Assembly: GCA_013823245.1 (NCBI GenBank) | Contig: PNLU01000021.1 | Location: 1 to 38,850 of the forward strand | DNA: 38,850 nucleotides | Source: Alcanivorax sp. | GTDB lineage: Bacteria > Pseudomonadota > Gammaproteobacteria > Pseudomonadales > Alcanivoracaceae | Direction of reading: 5' to 3' | Shown: positions 22,545 through 36,400 of the stretch, piece after piece | Layout of the letters: each line of letters begins with the position of its first letter | How positions within the stretch are numbered: the stretch's first letter is position 1 | The notes under the pieces: generated by a model | Seen by the model: the letters and a program-made list of their open reading frames with translations, nothing else | What the model was told of the DNA's origin: nothing | The model's database searches: none | Made by a program: the position numbers and the translations under genes

Positions 22545-24095
22545 ATGACCACCACACCACGCCCCGCCGGTAAACGCGAATGGTGGGGCCTCGCGGTTCT
22601 GGTACTGCCGACATTATTGCTGGCTCTGGACATGACCGTGCTGCACCTCGCTGTGCCGAGCCTGAGCGCGGACCTGAAACCCACCAGCGCCCAGCTGCTG
22701 TGGATACTGGATATCTACGGCTTCATGATTGCCGGCTTCCTGATCACCATGGGGACCCTGGGGGACCGCATTGGTCGCCGCCGCCTGCTGCTTACCGGCG
22801 CCGTGGCGTTCGCTATCGCCTCGGTACTGGCTGCGTTCTCCACCAGCGCCGAAATGCTGATTGTGACTCGCGCCCTGCTGGGTGTGGCGGGCGCCACGTT
22901 GATGCCGTCCACCCTGTCCCTGATCCGTAACATGTTTGAAGTGGACCGCGAGCGCACCGTTGCCATTACGGTGTGGATGACCGGCTTTATCGTCGGCAGC
23001 GCGCTTGGGCCTGTGGTGGGCGGCGCCATGCTGGAGTTCTTCTGGTGGGGCTCGGTGTTTCTGCTCGGTGTGCCGGTGATGCTGCTTTTGTTGATCGCCG
23101 GGCCTTTTTTGTTGCCGGAGTTTCGCGATGAGCATACCGCCAAGCTGGACTTCACCAGCTCGCTAATGTCTATCGGGACCTTTCTGGGTGTGATCTACGG
23201 CCTCAAGGACATGGCCCGCAATGGTGTAAGCCTGACGGCCATAGTGGCGATTCTGATGGGGCTGTTGGTGGGCTATCTGTTTATTCGTCGGCAACGCCGG
23301 TTGATTGTACCGATGTTCGATATGGCCCTGTTCCTGAATCGCTCCTTCAGCACCTCCGTGATTGCCTTGATGCTGACTATTCTGGCGATTTCCGGCGCCT
23401 GGTTGATGGTATTTCAGTATCTCCAGGGCGTGCTGGGACTGTCACCGTTCCGCGCCGGGCTGGTGATGGTGCCAGCAACGCTGGTGCAAGTCTGCGGCTC
23501 CCTGTTTGTGCCCTGGCTGGCGCGGCGGATCAAACCCGGTGTGCTGGTCAGCAGCGGCCTGCTGCTGGCCGCCGTGGGGTGTGGCCTGATGGCCCAGGCC
23601 AACGGCATGGACACCCTGGGCTACCTGATGGCCGGCACCATCGTGCTGGGCCTCGGTGTGATGCCGATGGCCATCCTGGGCACCGATCTGGTGGTGAGCT
23701 CCGCACCGCCCGCCAAGGCGGGGGCGGCCGCCGCGACATCGGAAACCGCCAGCGAACTCGGCATGGCCCTGGGAATTGCCGTCATCGGCAGCATCGGCGC
23801 CGCTGTCTACCGCCTGCGCCTGAGCGACACCTTGCCAGAGGATCTGCCTGCTGATCTGAGCATGATCGCGCTGGACACCCTGGGCGGCGCCCTGAATATT
23901 GCCGAGGAGCTGGGTGGTGCCCAGGGCGAAGCGGTTCTGCTGGCCGCGCGCGATGCCTTCAGCCTGGCGCTGCACACCAACGCCTGGATCGGCGCTGCGA
24001 TTGTGACGGGGACGGCGGTGTTTACGGCGTTGTTTCTGAAGCATCTGCCTGCGCAGACGGTGGGGGAAGCCGAAACTGATGGTGCTATGGTCTGA
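22545..24095 (+). CDS. MFS drug exporter, DHA2 (14-TM, QacA/SmvA-like) family
   Basis: This 516-residue protein has about 14 hydrophobic segments and the DHA2 hallmarks. These are LDMTVLHLAVPSLSADL in TM1, LWILDIYGFMIAGFLITMG, motif A GTLGDRIGRRRLLL between TM2 and TM3, and the TM4-TM5 stretch ATLMPSTLSLIRNMF. It is a proton-driven exporter; relatives move cationic biocides, dyes and paraquat. I chose the ATG at 22545 (CAGGAG 7 nt upstream) over an in-frame one 15 nt earlier with no ribosome binding site. It follows the RND operon by 214 nt, which include an intergenic palindrome, so it probably has its own promoter. Confidence 0.9.
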   Translation: MTTTPRPAGKREWWGLAVLVLPTLLLALDMTVLHLAVPSLSADLKPTSAQLLWILDIYGFMIAGFLITMGTLGDRIGRRRLLLTGAVAFAIASVLAAFSTSAEMLIVTRALLGVAGATLMPSTLSLIRNMFEVDRERTVAITVWMTGFIVGSALGPVVGGAMLEFFWWGSVFLLGVPVMLLLLIAGPFLLPEFRDEHTAKLDFTSSLMSIGTFLGVIYGLKDMARNGVSLTAIVAILMGLLVGYLFIRRQRRLIVPMFDMALFLNRSFSTSVIALMLTILAISGAWLMVFQYLQGVLGLSPFRAGLVMVPATLVQVCGSLFVPWLARRIKPGVLVSSGLLLAAVGCGLMAQANGMDTLGYLMAGTIVLGLGVMPMAILGTDLVVSSAPPAKAGAAAATSETASELGMALGIAVIGSIGAAVYRLRLSDTLPEDLPADLSMIALDTLGGALNIAEELGGAQGEAVLLAARDAFSLALHTNAWIGAAIVTGTAVFTALFLKHLPAQTVGEAETDGAMV

Positions 24096-24128
24096 GTAAT
24101 AATTGCGCAGAAACTGTCTTTATGCGCA

Positions 24129-24147
24129 TGATGTCATTTTGATATCA
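24129..24147. promoter_or_regulatory. 19-bp dyad, copy 7
   Basis: TGATGTCA-TTT-TGATATCA is a near-perfect copy, 270 nt before the start of the giant gene and 33 nt after the MFS stop. The rest of 24148-24417 is AT-rich and then mixed; I see no other gene in it. Confidence 0.5.
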
Positions 24148-24417
24148 CTCAAATTTATTCTGCCGTTTATCAGAAAAATATCCGGCGATGGTTTCATTTT
24201 TTGTTTATTTATTTCATATAGTTACCCTTGTTCTTGAATAGAATGAGAGTAAATGCAGCACGATGGTGCGACTATTAAAAGGGTTGCGGCGTCATCCATT
24301 TTCGAAATAATAACTCCGCACTCTGACGCATGGGGGTAATGCGGCTTAGTGCGTGCTTCATCGGGGTTCTCATTCGAGAATTTGAATCGGGGTTTGTTGC
24401 TAGGGAAGGTACTCACA

Positions 24418-27400
24418 TTGTTCGCGGGAAAAGAACCCGCGGTTATCAGTCTGGTCAGGGCATCCCGTATTGCGCGCCGTATAGTGGCTTGCGCTGTACT
24501 GCTGCCTGTTTGCGGCCTCGCCGATGATATCCGCGCAGATACGGTCATCCATGGCGCCGGTGCTGGTGCGATCCCTTATGTTGCTACCTTGTCAGACTGC
24601 GACAGCGTGGCACGAGCCGAAGCCGGTGGTCAGCCTCTGACCCTGGTACGCGACGCCTCGCGCGGCGTATGCGAAGCTCGTTTCCATGCCAGCGGTGCCC
24701 AGCGACTCAGTCCCAGTGTTCAGATCTATTACCGGGACGGCAGTAGCCGAACGCTGCAGGAATCCTACCCCGCAGACGATCAGCAGCCGCCCGTGGTCTC
24801 CCTTGAGGGACTCGCCATCGAGGGCGACGGTGACAGCCAGCGATTGATCGTGACCTTGAATGCATCCGACAACGTTGATCTGCGCTATCTGACCGCAAAT
24901 GTGCTGGGTATCCGCGCCTCAGTGCTGAGTGCGGCGGGAGGCGTTGTCAGCGCTGTTGAGGACCAGGCCTTCGCGGCGGCCTCTGGCGCGCGGCTGTATC
25001 CGCTCAATAACACCCAGACTCAATTTCAGTATGTGGTACCTCTAAGAGAACGGCTTGGCGCAGAGGCGATTGCTTCCGATGCCATGGTCGTGCTTGATGT
25101 CGCCGCGCTCGATGCGCATGGTAATCAGGGCAGCTACTCCCGGGTGGGCTTTGTCGGGGGGCAGATCAGCGAGCGGGTTGAGTCCATGGCGGTGATGCCG
25201 AACAGGCTGGTCATCACGCATCCGCTGCAAACACCGGCTCTGGTGCCGGTAGTGAACTTCCAGTTCCGTGGTGAGGTAGCATTGCCGGGTGCGGGAGCCG
25301 GTGTCAGCTATAGCAGCAGTGACCCCTCTCTGGTGGGTGTGTCATCCGGCGGTGTGGTGTTCCCCGTCGCTGAAACGCAGGGCATGCCTGTCACCATCAC
25401 CGTATCTTACCCGGGCGCTGAGCCGATACAGGTGCCAGTATCGGTGGACTTTTCTGTCACCATTAACGAACTGGTGCTTGAAGACGTTGATGAAGATAAC
25501 CCCTTCGTCATTCCTCGACTGAATCAATTTGTAGCGCTACCGGCGCTTTTTGCGCGTTTGAGCGATGGTGATCAGGTCATGGTGCCTGAGAACTGGCGTC
25601 GCGCGTTGACCCTCGTGGACGCGCGCGGTGTGCTGGACGTCAATGGAGCGGGCATGATGCGCGCACGCGGCGAGCTGGACGGGTCTCAACCCGGTCGTGC
25701 GCAGCTGACTGTGCCTGAGATCCCGGGGTTGTCGCTGGCTTTCCCCGTACATGCTCATGACGCGCCGCCAACGGTTTCGGTGCAGGCTCCCGCTCGTGCC
25801 GAGGTAGGTGATGAAGTACTTGTTCAAGCCAGCGCATCGGATGATGTGGGTGTAGCCCGGGTCGACTTCCTGATTGACGGCGCACCGGTATCATCGGTGA
25901 CGCGCGCCCCCTATCGCATGACCCTGCCGATTCCTCATTCGTTATTGGGAAAGACCCTGTCAGTGACGGCCCTGGCAGAGGACACCGCAGGTCAACGCAC
26001 CTTGTCGGACGCTGTGGCCTTGGCGGTGGACGGCGGCCCGCCTCCCTTTGTTGTACCGGGCATGGAAATCATTCTGCCCCGTGATGGGCAGCGTGCGGTG
26101 GAGTCTACCCCCCTCAAGGTACAGATCGAACGCCATCTGGGCGACCGCATGACCGAACCGGACATGAAGGTACGTCAAATACAGATGTTTCTGGATGGTC
26201 AGCAGGCTGGCCAGATTGTTGCGGCGCGCTTTGAGACGCGTCAGGTGGCGGGGCTGCAAGAAGAGCAGCTTTTTGAAGTCTGGCGTGGGGAAGTGACGTT
26301 ACCTTCCACCTCTGCTGCGGAAACCTCGGTGGGATTCTCTGCACGCATGCTGGGCGCGGAAGGCGAGGCGCTGGATCTGCCTGGGCAATTGATCCGTGTT
26401 ATCCGTAACCGGCCGCCCTCGGCGCAGATTATGGCGCCGGTCGAGGGTGCTGCTGTGACGGCGGGTAACAGTGTCCGCGTGCAAGCGCAGGTGGCGGATG
26501 ATGCCGGACCGCATGGCGTGCGTGTAGAGCTGCTGGAGCGCGAGCGCGTGGTGGCCACCCGCACCTTGCCGGAAAGCGATCAGGGGCCGCGAGATGCGCT
26601 GGACCCTGTGGTCAGTCAGATCAGTTTCGATTACAGCACCGATGAAGACGATATCGGGCGCCAGCTTGCGCTGAGTGTGCGGGTCACGGATTACCACGGT
26701 GCGGTGTTCCGCACCGAACCGCGTCTGGTTTCTGTCGTGGGGGATCAGCCGCCTACCGTCGCGATCAGCCATCCTGCGGAAGGGAGCGCGCATGTCGGCG
26801 GTCTGCCCCTGGAAATACGCGCCCAGGCCGTGGATGACGTGGGCGTCACCCGGGTCGAGTTCCTGGTGGATGGACGTTTGGTGGGCACGGCGTACCAGCC
26901 GCCGTACAGGATTACTTTGCCGACGGAGCCGGTACAGGGTCTGGAGCAGCGCCTGACGTTGACCGCACGGGCTTTTGATACGGCAGGGCAGCAGGCGGAC
27001 GCTGCTCCGGTGCACGTTCTGTTGGGGCATGATGAAATACCCCCGGTGGTCAATCTGGCGTCGCCGGTCATCAGTGAGACCAGCGGTGGGCTGGACCTCG
27101 CGCCGGTGATCGAGAACGAGCAGTTTGTGTTCAAACTGACCGGCTATGACAACGTCGGTGTCACACGGCTTGAGGTGCAGGGGCTGTCGCGGGCGGGAGA
27201 TGGCCAGGCGCTGCTGACCGGCCAGGCTTCGGATGTCCTGGATCAGAATGCGCTGCCGTTACAGGCACTTGCCGGCACGGCGAACGGTTACTCCGCAGCG
27301 GCCATCGTGCGCGCGCCGGCGTTCTCGGGCAGCGGTACGCAGGATATCTATCAGTTGCGGGCCACCGTCTGGGACGACACTGGCAATAGTTCCACATTGA

Positions 27401-30400
27401 ATGTCGGGGTGGTGGTGCGTGCGGACCAACCGCCCACGATAGTGCGTGTGCAACCCGACAAACCGGCTTACGTGCTTAGCGATACCTTGCGCGCCGGGGT
27501 TCAGGCGGTTGATGACCGAGGTGTTCATCAGCTGCATTACCGTTTGCTGAATGGCGGCACCGTGTTGCAGCAGGGTGCGCTGGTGGCGGCCAACGGTGAT
27601 TTCGTCGCCATGCGTAATCTCCAGCATAATATCTCCATTCCGGTGCCTGCACTGGATTTGCCCAACGCACGTCATACTCTGGCACTTGAGGTCACCGCCT
27701 ATGACAGCATCGGGCAGGCCTCGGAACCCGTTTCGGCAGAACTGGTGGTGCGTGAGGATAACGAAGCACCGGTCATCAACCTGACCAGTCCGTTGCCGCA
27801 GAGCAACCTGGTTGCTGGCAGCACCACAATATTCCAGTGGACGGGTAGCGATGATAACGGTCTTGCCGGATTGCGGGTGACGCGCGCAGACGGCGTGCTG
27901 GTCCATGAACGCAGCCTGTCCGGGCAACAGATGAACGGCCAGTTCTCCGTCAGCGTCCCGGAGTCCGGTGATACGCTGACGCTGCTGGTGCGCAGTGAAG
28001 ATATCTACGGCAACGTGGCCGAGCGTCAGTGGGAATACCGCATCAGCGTCGACGAGCCGCCGGTGATCGAGATCCGCCAGCCTGCCCCCGGGCTGCGCGT
28101 GGTCGAAGGCGAGATGCTGGATGTCAATTTTACGGTATCGGACGATCGCGGCGTGCAGAACGCGCGGGTCCGTATCGAGCGCGATGGTCAGATCGAGTTC
28201 GAGAAGGTATTCAGCAGCCAGCAGGTCAATGCGGCCATCAATGCCGGGCAGTTCCTGCATGCACGATTGCCGGTGCCTACCCGGCCGGAGCAGGGCGAGC
28301 AGTTCCGCTTCGTGGTCATGGCCACAGACACGGGTAACCAGACCACGACGCGCGATATCGATATTGTGATTGTCGATGACGACAATCCGCCAGATGTGCA
28401 GATGACAAAACCGGCGTCAGATCTGTCCCGCATGCCCGGTGACACGATCGAAATCAGTGGTACGGCCGTAGATGATATCCACGTGGATCGCGTTGAGGTC
28501 ATCCTGCGCGCGTCTCAAGGTGATAATCAGGGCGAAGTTACCGTGCTGCCCTGGGACGGAAATCTGATCCGCTCGGATGAAATTGAAGAAATCCGGCAAC
28601 CGAATCCGGGCAGCTTCGGAACCACCATTGTCGGTCGCCGCCATGTCACCACCTTCAAGGGTCGAGTGCGGTTGCCGGCCAGTTTTGTCGACCATGCGGG
28701 CGAGCATTTTGATCTGCTGGTTCGGGCTACCGACAAGGGCGTCAACACAGGCGAGTCGCCGTCCCGACGGCTGACGGTGCTGGCAGATGAAGAAGCGCCA
28801 TCTATCCAGATGAAGAAGCCCGGCAGCACGGTGGTCGAGCGGACCGACGCTCGACTGGATATCCAGATCACCGACAACATTGCATTGGCAAGCGTCCGTG
28901 TTTTCCTGATCACCGACGGCAGCGAACTGCTCTACGAGAACACCTCCATCACAGGCGCCAGCTATCATATAGCGGGTGTCGATATTCCTCTGGACAGCCT
29001 GCTGCCGGTGGGCCCTGAAGGGCATGCCTTTACCTTGCGTGTCGAGGCGACAGATACCAGCGGCAACGAAAGCGTGCATATGGCCGAGTCACGCCTTCTG
29101 CCCGACCAGCCGCCGCAGGTCAGTGTGCTGCATCCGCAGCCTGCACAGCGCGCATTGGCAGGTAGCGTGGCGTATCGGACGCTTGAGCTGCGCGATGATG
29201 CCCCGGATGATGGCATCAGCCTGTTGCCGATAATGACGTCGATGGTGGAGCAAGGGCGTGCGTTCACCGGCGTTGCCACCATGGTCAACGAGGTTTTGCA
29301 GCCGCGTGTGCGCTGGACATACCCGGAAGCGGCTGCGTCACCGCAGCGCCTGCGGCTCGGCGGTCAGACACTACTGGTTCTGGATGCAGAAGCCGAGCTG
29401 GCGCCGCTGGCATCACTGAACGGTGCGCTGGTGCTGGAAAGCACACAAGCGGTCACCTATCGCATTCGTCAGTTCTGGAATGATCCTTGCCAGGCTGAAA
29501 CGGTCAGTGCGGAGCATGAATCCTACACGCTGAATCTGAATGACTGGCTTGGCGCGAATGTGGCGCGGGTTGAAATTACACCGTTGTATGACGGTGAGGA
29601 GACGCAAGGGGAGCAGCCCCTGCGCCGCCTCGTGATCAACACCGGGCAGACCGCCAAACTGAACAGCTATACCTCTGAGGGCCGCTCCCACAGCGTGCGT
29701 GGGCGCCCCCAACTGTTGCTTGAACTGCGTGATGCCCAGGCGTCTGGCGGCTGGTCTGAGCTGCAGGTGTTTGGTGCGATCCGCTCCACTCAAGCCACCA
29801 GTCGTCATGGTGTCGCTACGACGATCCCCGTCCGTCCGGCGGGTGTGCGCGACATGTACCTGCTGGCCCATGCCATCGACCGCTTCAGTGACGAACGCGG
29901 GCCCATTCCGTTGTCGATATTGCAGCACCTGGAGATACTGCCCGATGAGCAGGCGCCCGGGCTGCAGGGCATGCAACCGCAGAGCGGTACTGAGCTGGTG
30001 CAGGGGCAGGTGGTGCCCTGGCGTATCACCGTGGACGATAATACTGGTGTGGCACAGCGTTTGGCGCTGACCGGCGCAGATGGCAACCTGCTGTTTGAAC
30101 AGACAGGCCTTTACGGTCAGGGCACCCATGAGTTCCAGTGGCAGGTGCCTGCCAATATCTCCCCCGGCCTGTTGTCCGTCTTCCTTCAGGTTGAAGATCC
30201 TTCGGGTCATCGTACCGCCGAAGAGGTGCTACTGCCGATTCGCGCCAATGCCCCCCCCGCCGTCAAACTCACCGCTTTCAGCAGCTATCGTGTGGGCAGT
30301 ACCTATCGCCGTCACTTCACCGACGAGGCTCGGCTGGCACTGAATGAATTCTGGGTGCGTTCCGGCGAGCCGTTCCGCCTGGGTATTGAGGCGACAGATG

Positions 30401-33400
30401 ACACAGGCCTGGAATCACTGACTTTGATCCGCCTGTTGCCGGGCGGTGGCGAACATCAGGAGCGCCGCTGGGACTTCCCGTTCAGTTGCCCGGATCAACC
30501 GGTACGGCGTTTCAGCAACAGCGCTGATGTCACGTTTGATCAGACGGAACCCACAGAATATGTCTTGCGCGCTACCGATCGCCATGGCCGTATTCGAGAG
30601 CGCCGTTTCATCGTTAATCCTGAATCAAATGTCGCGCCTGAAATCCGCATTGTAACGCCGGGCAATAATCAGATTATCGCGGCGGGCACCTTCGCCATTC
30701 AGGTGGGGGTCGTTGCCAGTGATGATCGGGCGCTGACGGCCAACAATTTTGCTGTCTATGCCAACGGTGTGCTCTTGTCCGCCTCAGTGGTCAGCAACGA
30801 ACCGCCAGGTGGCGAGGGTGCTGTGCTGCAAGCCTTCAACAGCATCTATGACAGCTTTGAGCACAATTACAGCATTGATGTGGCCAATGAACATGGTCGC
30901 CGAACCTCCGCCAACGCCATCGAACGGATGCTGTTGCTGGAGTTGCCCGCCGGTATCGCTGGCCAGGATACGTCGATCACGATCACCGCAACGGTCACGG
31001 ATTCCGACGGAGCGGCGGGGACCCATGAGATCATGATTGATCTGGCTCCCGACGACATCCTGCCTGAAGCGATTCTGAGCAGGCCGACGCTCGGTGATCG
31101 CCTGATCGAGGCGGCATTCGTTGATCTGCACTTCTCGGCCTACGATAACGTCAAGGTTGACAGTATCGAGTTGTACACCGCTTATGGTGCCCAGCACCCT
31201 GACGGCTATGTCATGGGCAGCTATGGCGCGCCGGTGCGCTCCGTCACAGATATTCCGGCCAAGGACCACAACCCGATTACCACGCAGAACATTGATACGC
31301 CGAATTACGTGCATCGCAAGCAGCTCGCGCGCATGCCACAGATTGCGGAAACCCTGGACGTTGTCCTGGCAGAGGTCGAGCGTGTCGACATGTGGGTGCG
31401 CATGGTCGTGCGTGATGCCTCGGGCAACACCCGCGAGCGTGAAGTCAGCTTCCCCGTGCGCATTGATGAGCGGCCGGTTGTCGACGTGGTGGAACCTTTG
31501 CCGGGCAGCCGCCAGGTGGAAAGTGCGCCGTTGTATGTCAACGTGAACGCCTACGATGACGTGGCCATTGATTCCGTACGCCTGACCGCTACGCGGGGCG
31601 GCGTTACCTTCTACAACGTACCGCTGCGGCAGCCCCCTTACGCCTTCAGTGTGCCGCTACCAGCTTATGATGCGGCGAATCCGTCCAACAACATTGTTGA
31701 CCTGCATGTCGAGGCGATCGACAGCTATGGCGCCGCCTACGGCGACCTGGATAATCACACCGCCACGGAATCCGTGCAGATCGAAATTGTGGAAGATCTG
31801 CCCCCTGTGGTGGTCATTGCCAGTCCGGCCAATGGCAGTAGCCTTATCGAAGGTCAGGCGTTGCTGGTGGAGGTGAATGCCACCGATGATCTGGGAGTCG
31901 ACCGTGTGGCGCTGAGCGTTTCAGGCCTGATCACCGGCGAGCGCACCATCATTGATTATGAATATCCCTATGAATTCCTGATCAATGTGCCCTATGGTCA
32001 GGCGGGCACGCCCATTACCCTGACCGCTGCGGTGACAGAGCAGCGCGCCGCCAATCCGCGCACGGTCATGGCACCGGACGCCGTGGTAGTGCATGTGGAA
32101 GCCGACGACGAAGCGCCGGAAGTGGATGTGCTGCAACCGGCGTCCGCCGGGGCCACGGCGGTAGAAGGCCGACCCCTGCCGTTCCGGGTCGAGGCACGCG
32201 ACAACGTGCGTGTCACCTCGGTACTGGCGGAACTGCTGATCGATCTGGACCGCGACGGGACCGTGGCCGAGCATGAGGTCACCGACAGCATTGCCTTTGT
32301 CGCAGCGCCTTATCAGTCTGCCTTTACCTTGCGCGATTTCAGTCACTACTTTGGCGCCGCCGCTGAGGAGGTGAGCAGTGTCGCTGCCCGCTTGCGCATC
32401 ACCGCACGCGATGGTGCCGGAAATGTCACCATCGAGCAGGTGCCGCTGACTATACTGCGTAACCAGCCACCGGAAGTGACGGCGATCAATATTCTGGACT
32501 CGCGCGGCTTCTCGCTGGGTTCCGCCGTGTCCGAGATTACTGAAGGCCGCCGCATCATTGTGGCTGTCGAGGCGGAAGACCTTGAGAGCGGTGTCGAACG
32601 TGTCACGCTGTATCGGGCTCTGGGTGAGGGCGGTGCGCTGACGGAGGTAGGCACCGATGTGTCGGCCCCGTTCCAGTTCAATGTGAATGTACCGCTGGGC
32701 CGGGTGGGCGATACCCTTGTGTTCCGCGCTATCGCCGAAGATGTGGACGGCAAGGTGTCGGCCTTGTCCGCGCCGAGACAACTGACCATCACTGCCGATC
32801 AGCCGCCGACGGCGGAGATCATCCAGCCCGCCAATGATTTGACGGCGGTGATTCGCGGTGAAGCCATTACGGTTTCCGTGCGCGCCACCGACGATCTGGG
32901 CACAGAAGGTATCGAGAAAGTCGTCTTCCTGATGAACGATGTGCCAGCCTATACGGCGTGGCAATCGGTATCGGCCAATCAGGGTACGGTGGCTCAGGAA
33001 GACATTTATCGCGCGACCCTCACTCCGCCAGACGGCAGCAAAGGCGTTACCTTGCAGGCTGTCGCCTATGATATTCACGGTCAGACCGGCAGCAGCCAGG
33101 TGGTGCGTGTCGGCGTGGTTGAAGACACGGTGCGGCCTCGCGTCGAGCCGCTGACACCCGCTGACGGTGACGTGCTGACCGGCGGCGAGCCGGTACGCAT
33201 TGCCGTGGCGGTCAATGACATCGGCGATGATGCGCGTCGCGTGGTGGTGCAGGACTGGATTCGGGAATACCGGGATCAGAACGGCGATTGGGTGACCCTG
33301 GCGGAAACCCGCGTGCCGCTGGTCCGTAATGATGCGCGTGAGCCGGGTGATACGACGCCGGTCAGTGACCCGAACAACTATTACTACATCTACTGGGCCG

Positions 33401-36400
33401 ATTTCGCCAATGGCGCCTTGCTGCGCCGCGACATGCGTCGTGATGAGCGCGTCCGGGTCATGACGCGTGTCACGACGGACAATCATGAGGTCATCCACGA
33501 AACACTTCATGAAATCGGTCTGCCACTGGATCGCCGTCGCCATGTGATCGCAGATATGAATGCGGCCACGCCGACCAGTACGGAGCGCTCGCGGGCGCGC
33601 GACGTTTACTATTCCGCCGTGGACCAGTTCCGTGGTCCGGAGCGTACGGGCGCCCTGATGACCGCCTGGAATACGCTTGATCCGATTTTGCTGGAAGGCG
33701 CCATGGGCGTGCCGTCACTGGCACAGCTTTATCCTGGTGATGCCCCGGCCGTGATGCGCACCGGGCTGTTCATGCTGGATGCCATGCCCGTGGTGGCCAG
33801 CGATGGTTATGGTCGTGAGTATCTGTATTCCTCCTTGCTCAACAGCGCCAGTGAGGTATTCGCCGGCGCCATTACCCGACTGCATTCCGACGAGAATGTG
33901 TTGCTCGCGGCCAAAATGGGGCTGCCGCATACCGGCGTTGAAGCAGAGGGCGATACCCCTTTCCTGCGTGATCTGGAAAGAGCCATCGAGCGCGACGAGG
34001 ATACCGGCGCCCGGTATTACAACAATCTGGCGGGCGAACTGTTGCTCTTCAGCACCCGCAATGCCGAAGGCCAGTTTGGTTTGCCCTACAGCCTGGCGGG
34101 GCGTGTCGACATGCCGTTCCCCGAAGTGCTGGGCGTGGCACGCAGCGACAATATGGTGCTGGTGGCCAATGGTCACGGCGGCGTTCAGGCAGTGGATATC
34201 AGCAACTTCAATCACCCGTACCGGGTCGGTTTCATCAAGCCGCATGGCTTTGCGCGGGATGTGCTGATCCACGACGGCTTCGCCTTTATTGCGGCCTCGG
34301 AAGAAGGTGTGGTGATCGCCGATATTACGGATCCGGCACTGCCGATCGTGGCGCGGTTTGACACGCTGGGCATCGCCAATCGATTGGCGTTGCAGGGCGA
34401 CCGTCTCTATGTCACCAACATGGGTGCGGACGGCCGCACGGCTGAACTGACAATTCTTGATGTGCGCCATCCGCTGCGCCCGACCCTGCATCGCAATATT
34501 CAGCTCACCCCCGCGCGCGGGGACCATGCACCCGATGGCGTTTACGACATTATGGTCGCGGGCAATCTGGCGTATGCCACGCTGATGCTATCCGACCAGG
34601 AAGACCGCCCGGCACGCTCCATGATCGAAATCATCGAGCTGGGTCAGGACGACAGTGAGGACCGGGATATCACTGTGCCGGTCATCACGCACGCTGAACC
34701 GCACTGGCTGGATTTTGCGGTGCGTGGTGTCACGCTGGCCAATGGCGCGGTGGAAATCGCCGCCGCGCGGGGTGGCGTAGCGCGTCTGCAGCTGGCCGAG
34801 TTGACGGTTGTGCAGCACCAGCCGGGCAATGGCGCACGCCAGGTGTCCTCGGATCTGGAGCAGGTACGTATCGAGCTGTCATCCGTGCTGGACCCTGCGT
34901 CTGATCTGGCGGGCAATGTGCGTGTTTATCGCGGTGAGCTGCCGTTCGGCGAGGATATTTCGGAAACGGTATCCGTGGCGTTTGGTACCCGTGAGGGGGA
35001 AGAGGCACGGCGCTTTATTGAAGTGCGGGCCCCGGAAGCGGGTTGGCAGGCGGGTGAAACCTACACGGTGGAAGTGCGCACCGGACTGATCCCGATGGCC
35101 AGCGATACGCTGACCATGAGCAGCCCGTATCGTTTCCGCTTCCATGTCTCTCAGGCAGGCGCTGAAGCGGCGCCGGATATTCTGGATATCGTGCCTGCTT
35201 CCGGCGATGTCAGCGGCGGCACGCGTGTCATGCTGCGGGGCACGGGCTTTGGCGATCAGCCGCGCGTGACCCTTGGCCAACTGGAAGCCATTGTCGAGAC
35301 GGTGAATCACGATCCGGACACCGGACGCTACAGCGTCGAGATCATCACTCCGCCGAACTACGCCGGCCCCGCTGCGGTGCGCGTGCAAAACGCTGCCGGG
35401 CTGGAAGACGTGGTGCTGGGTGGTTTCCGTTATGTGGACGCGCTGCGCATCAGCTTTATTGAACCGGGCGTGGTCAGCACGCGGCAGGATGGCGAAGGCG
35501 ATCGCGTCAACGTAGTCGGCTTCGGCTTCCATCCGGGCGTCACGCTGCATGCCTGGCCCAGCAATCAGCCGCAGAACTCGCGCACTGATCAGGCGGGCTC
35601 GGACCGCCTGCGTCTGGAAAGTGCCGAGCGAATGAGCTGGGCCGTACCCGATTTCGGCGAAGCCTATCGCGGCTTCCTGGATGTGGAAGTGCGCGATGAT
35701 GCCGGGCGTCGCTTCTGGGTCCCTCGCGCCCTGTTCTACGGCAAACTCGACAGTGATCGGGTGTTGTCGCCGTTACCGCCCATGCAGCCGGATGCAGACG
35801 CATTGCCGCCGGACAGTCTGCGCCTGCCGCCGGGCCGCATCATGGACCTGGCCGCAGACAGTGAGCTGGGATTGATCTATGTGTTGGGGCGTGGCCTCTA
35901 CACGGACAATACGCCGGGGCAAGGTGTGCTGACCCAGGAAGCCTTCCTGCGCACGCAGCCGCCGGGCTGGATCAGCCTGGTGCATTACCAGCGGGACCGC
36001 CTGGATGAGGCCGCGCCGATGCATGGCTTCGGCTATATGAATCTGCCGCAGTCACTGTCTCCAGTGGCCATGCACCTGAGCGACACCCAGCTGTACGTCA
36101 GTGCGCAAGGATTGCCGTTCTCCTATATCGATGTGCCCTATGAAGGGTTGCCGCACCTGCTGGTTTACGAACGCGAATCACGGATCCCCGGCGGCGATCA
36201 GCAGCCCGAGGCGCGCGATCGCGATCTGCTTTATGCGCTGCCGCTGCCGCTGGCCCAGGCGCCGCAGCAGCTGTTGCAGCATGGCAATCTGCTGATCGCA
36301 CCGGCCAGCGATGGCGTGGCGATTCTGAATATCGCCAACCCGTTGCGCCCTGGCGTGGTACAAGTGCTGCGCCGTGCGCTGGTTAATGGCGCGGAAATTG

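Noticed and set aside
31921-33543. Long minus-strand open frame (540 codons) inside the giant gene
   Set aside because: It is antisense to a continuous frame with clear Ig-like repeats, and its composition is that of an antisense shadow; similar shadows occur along the whole giant gene.
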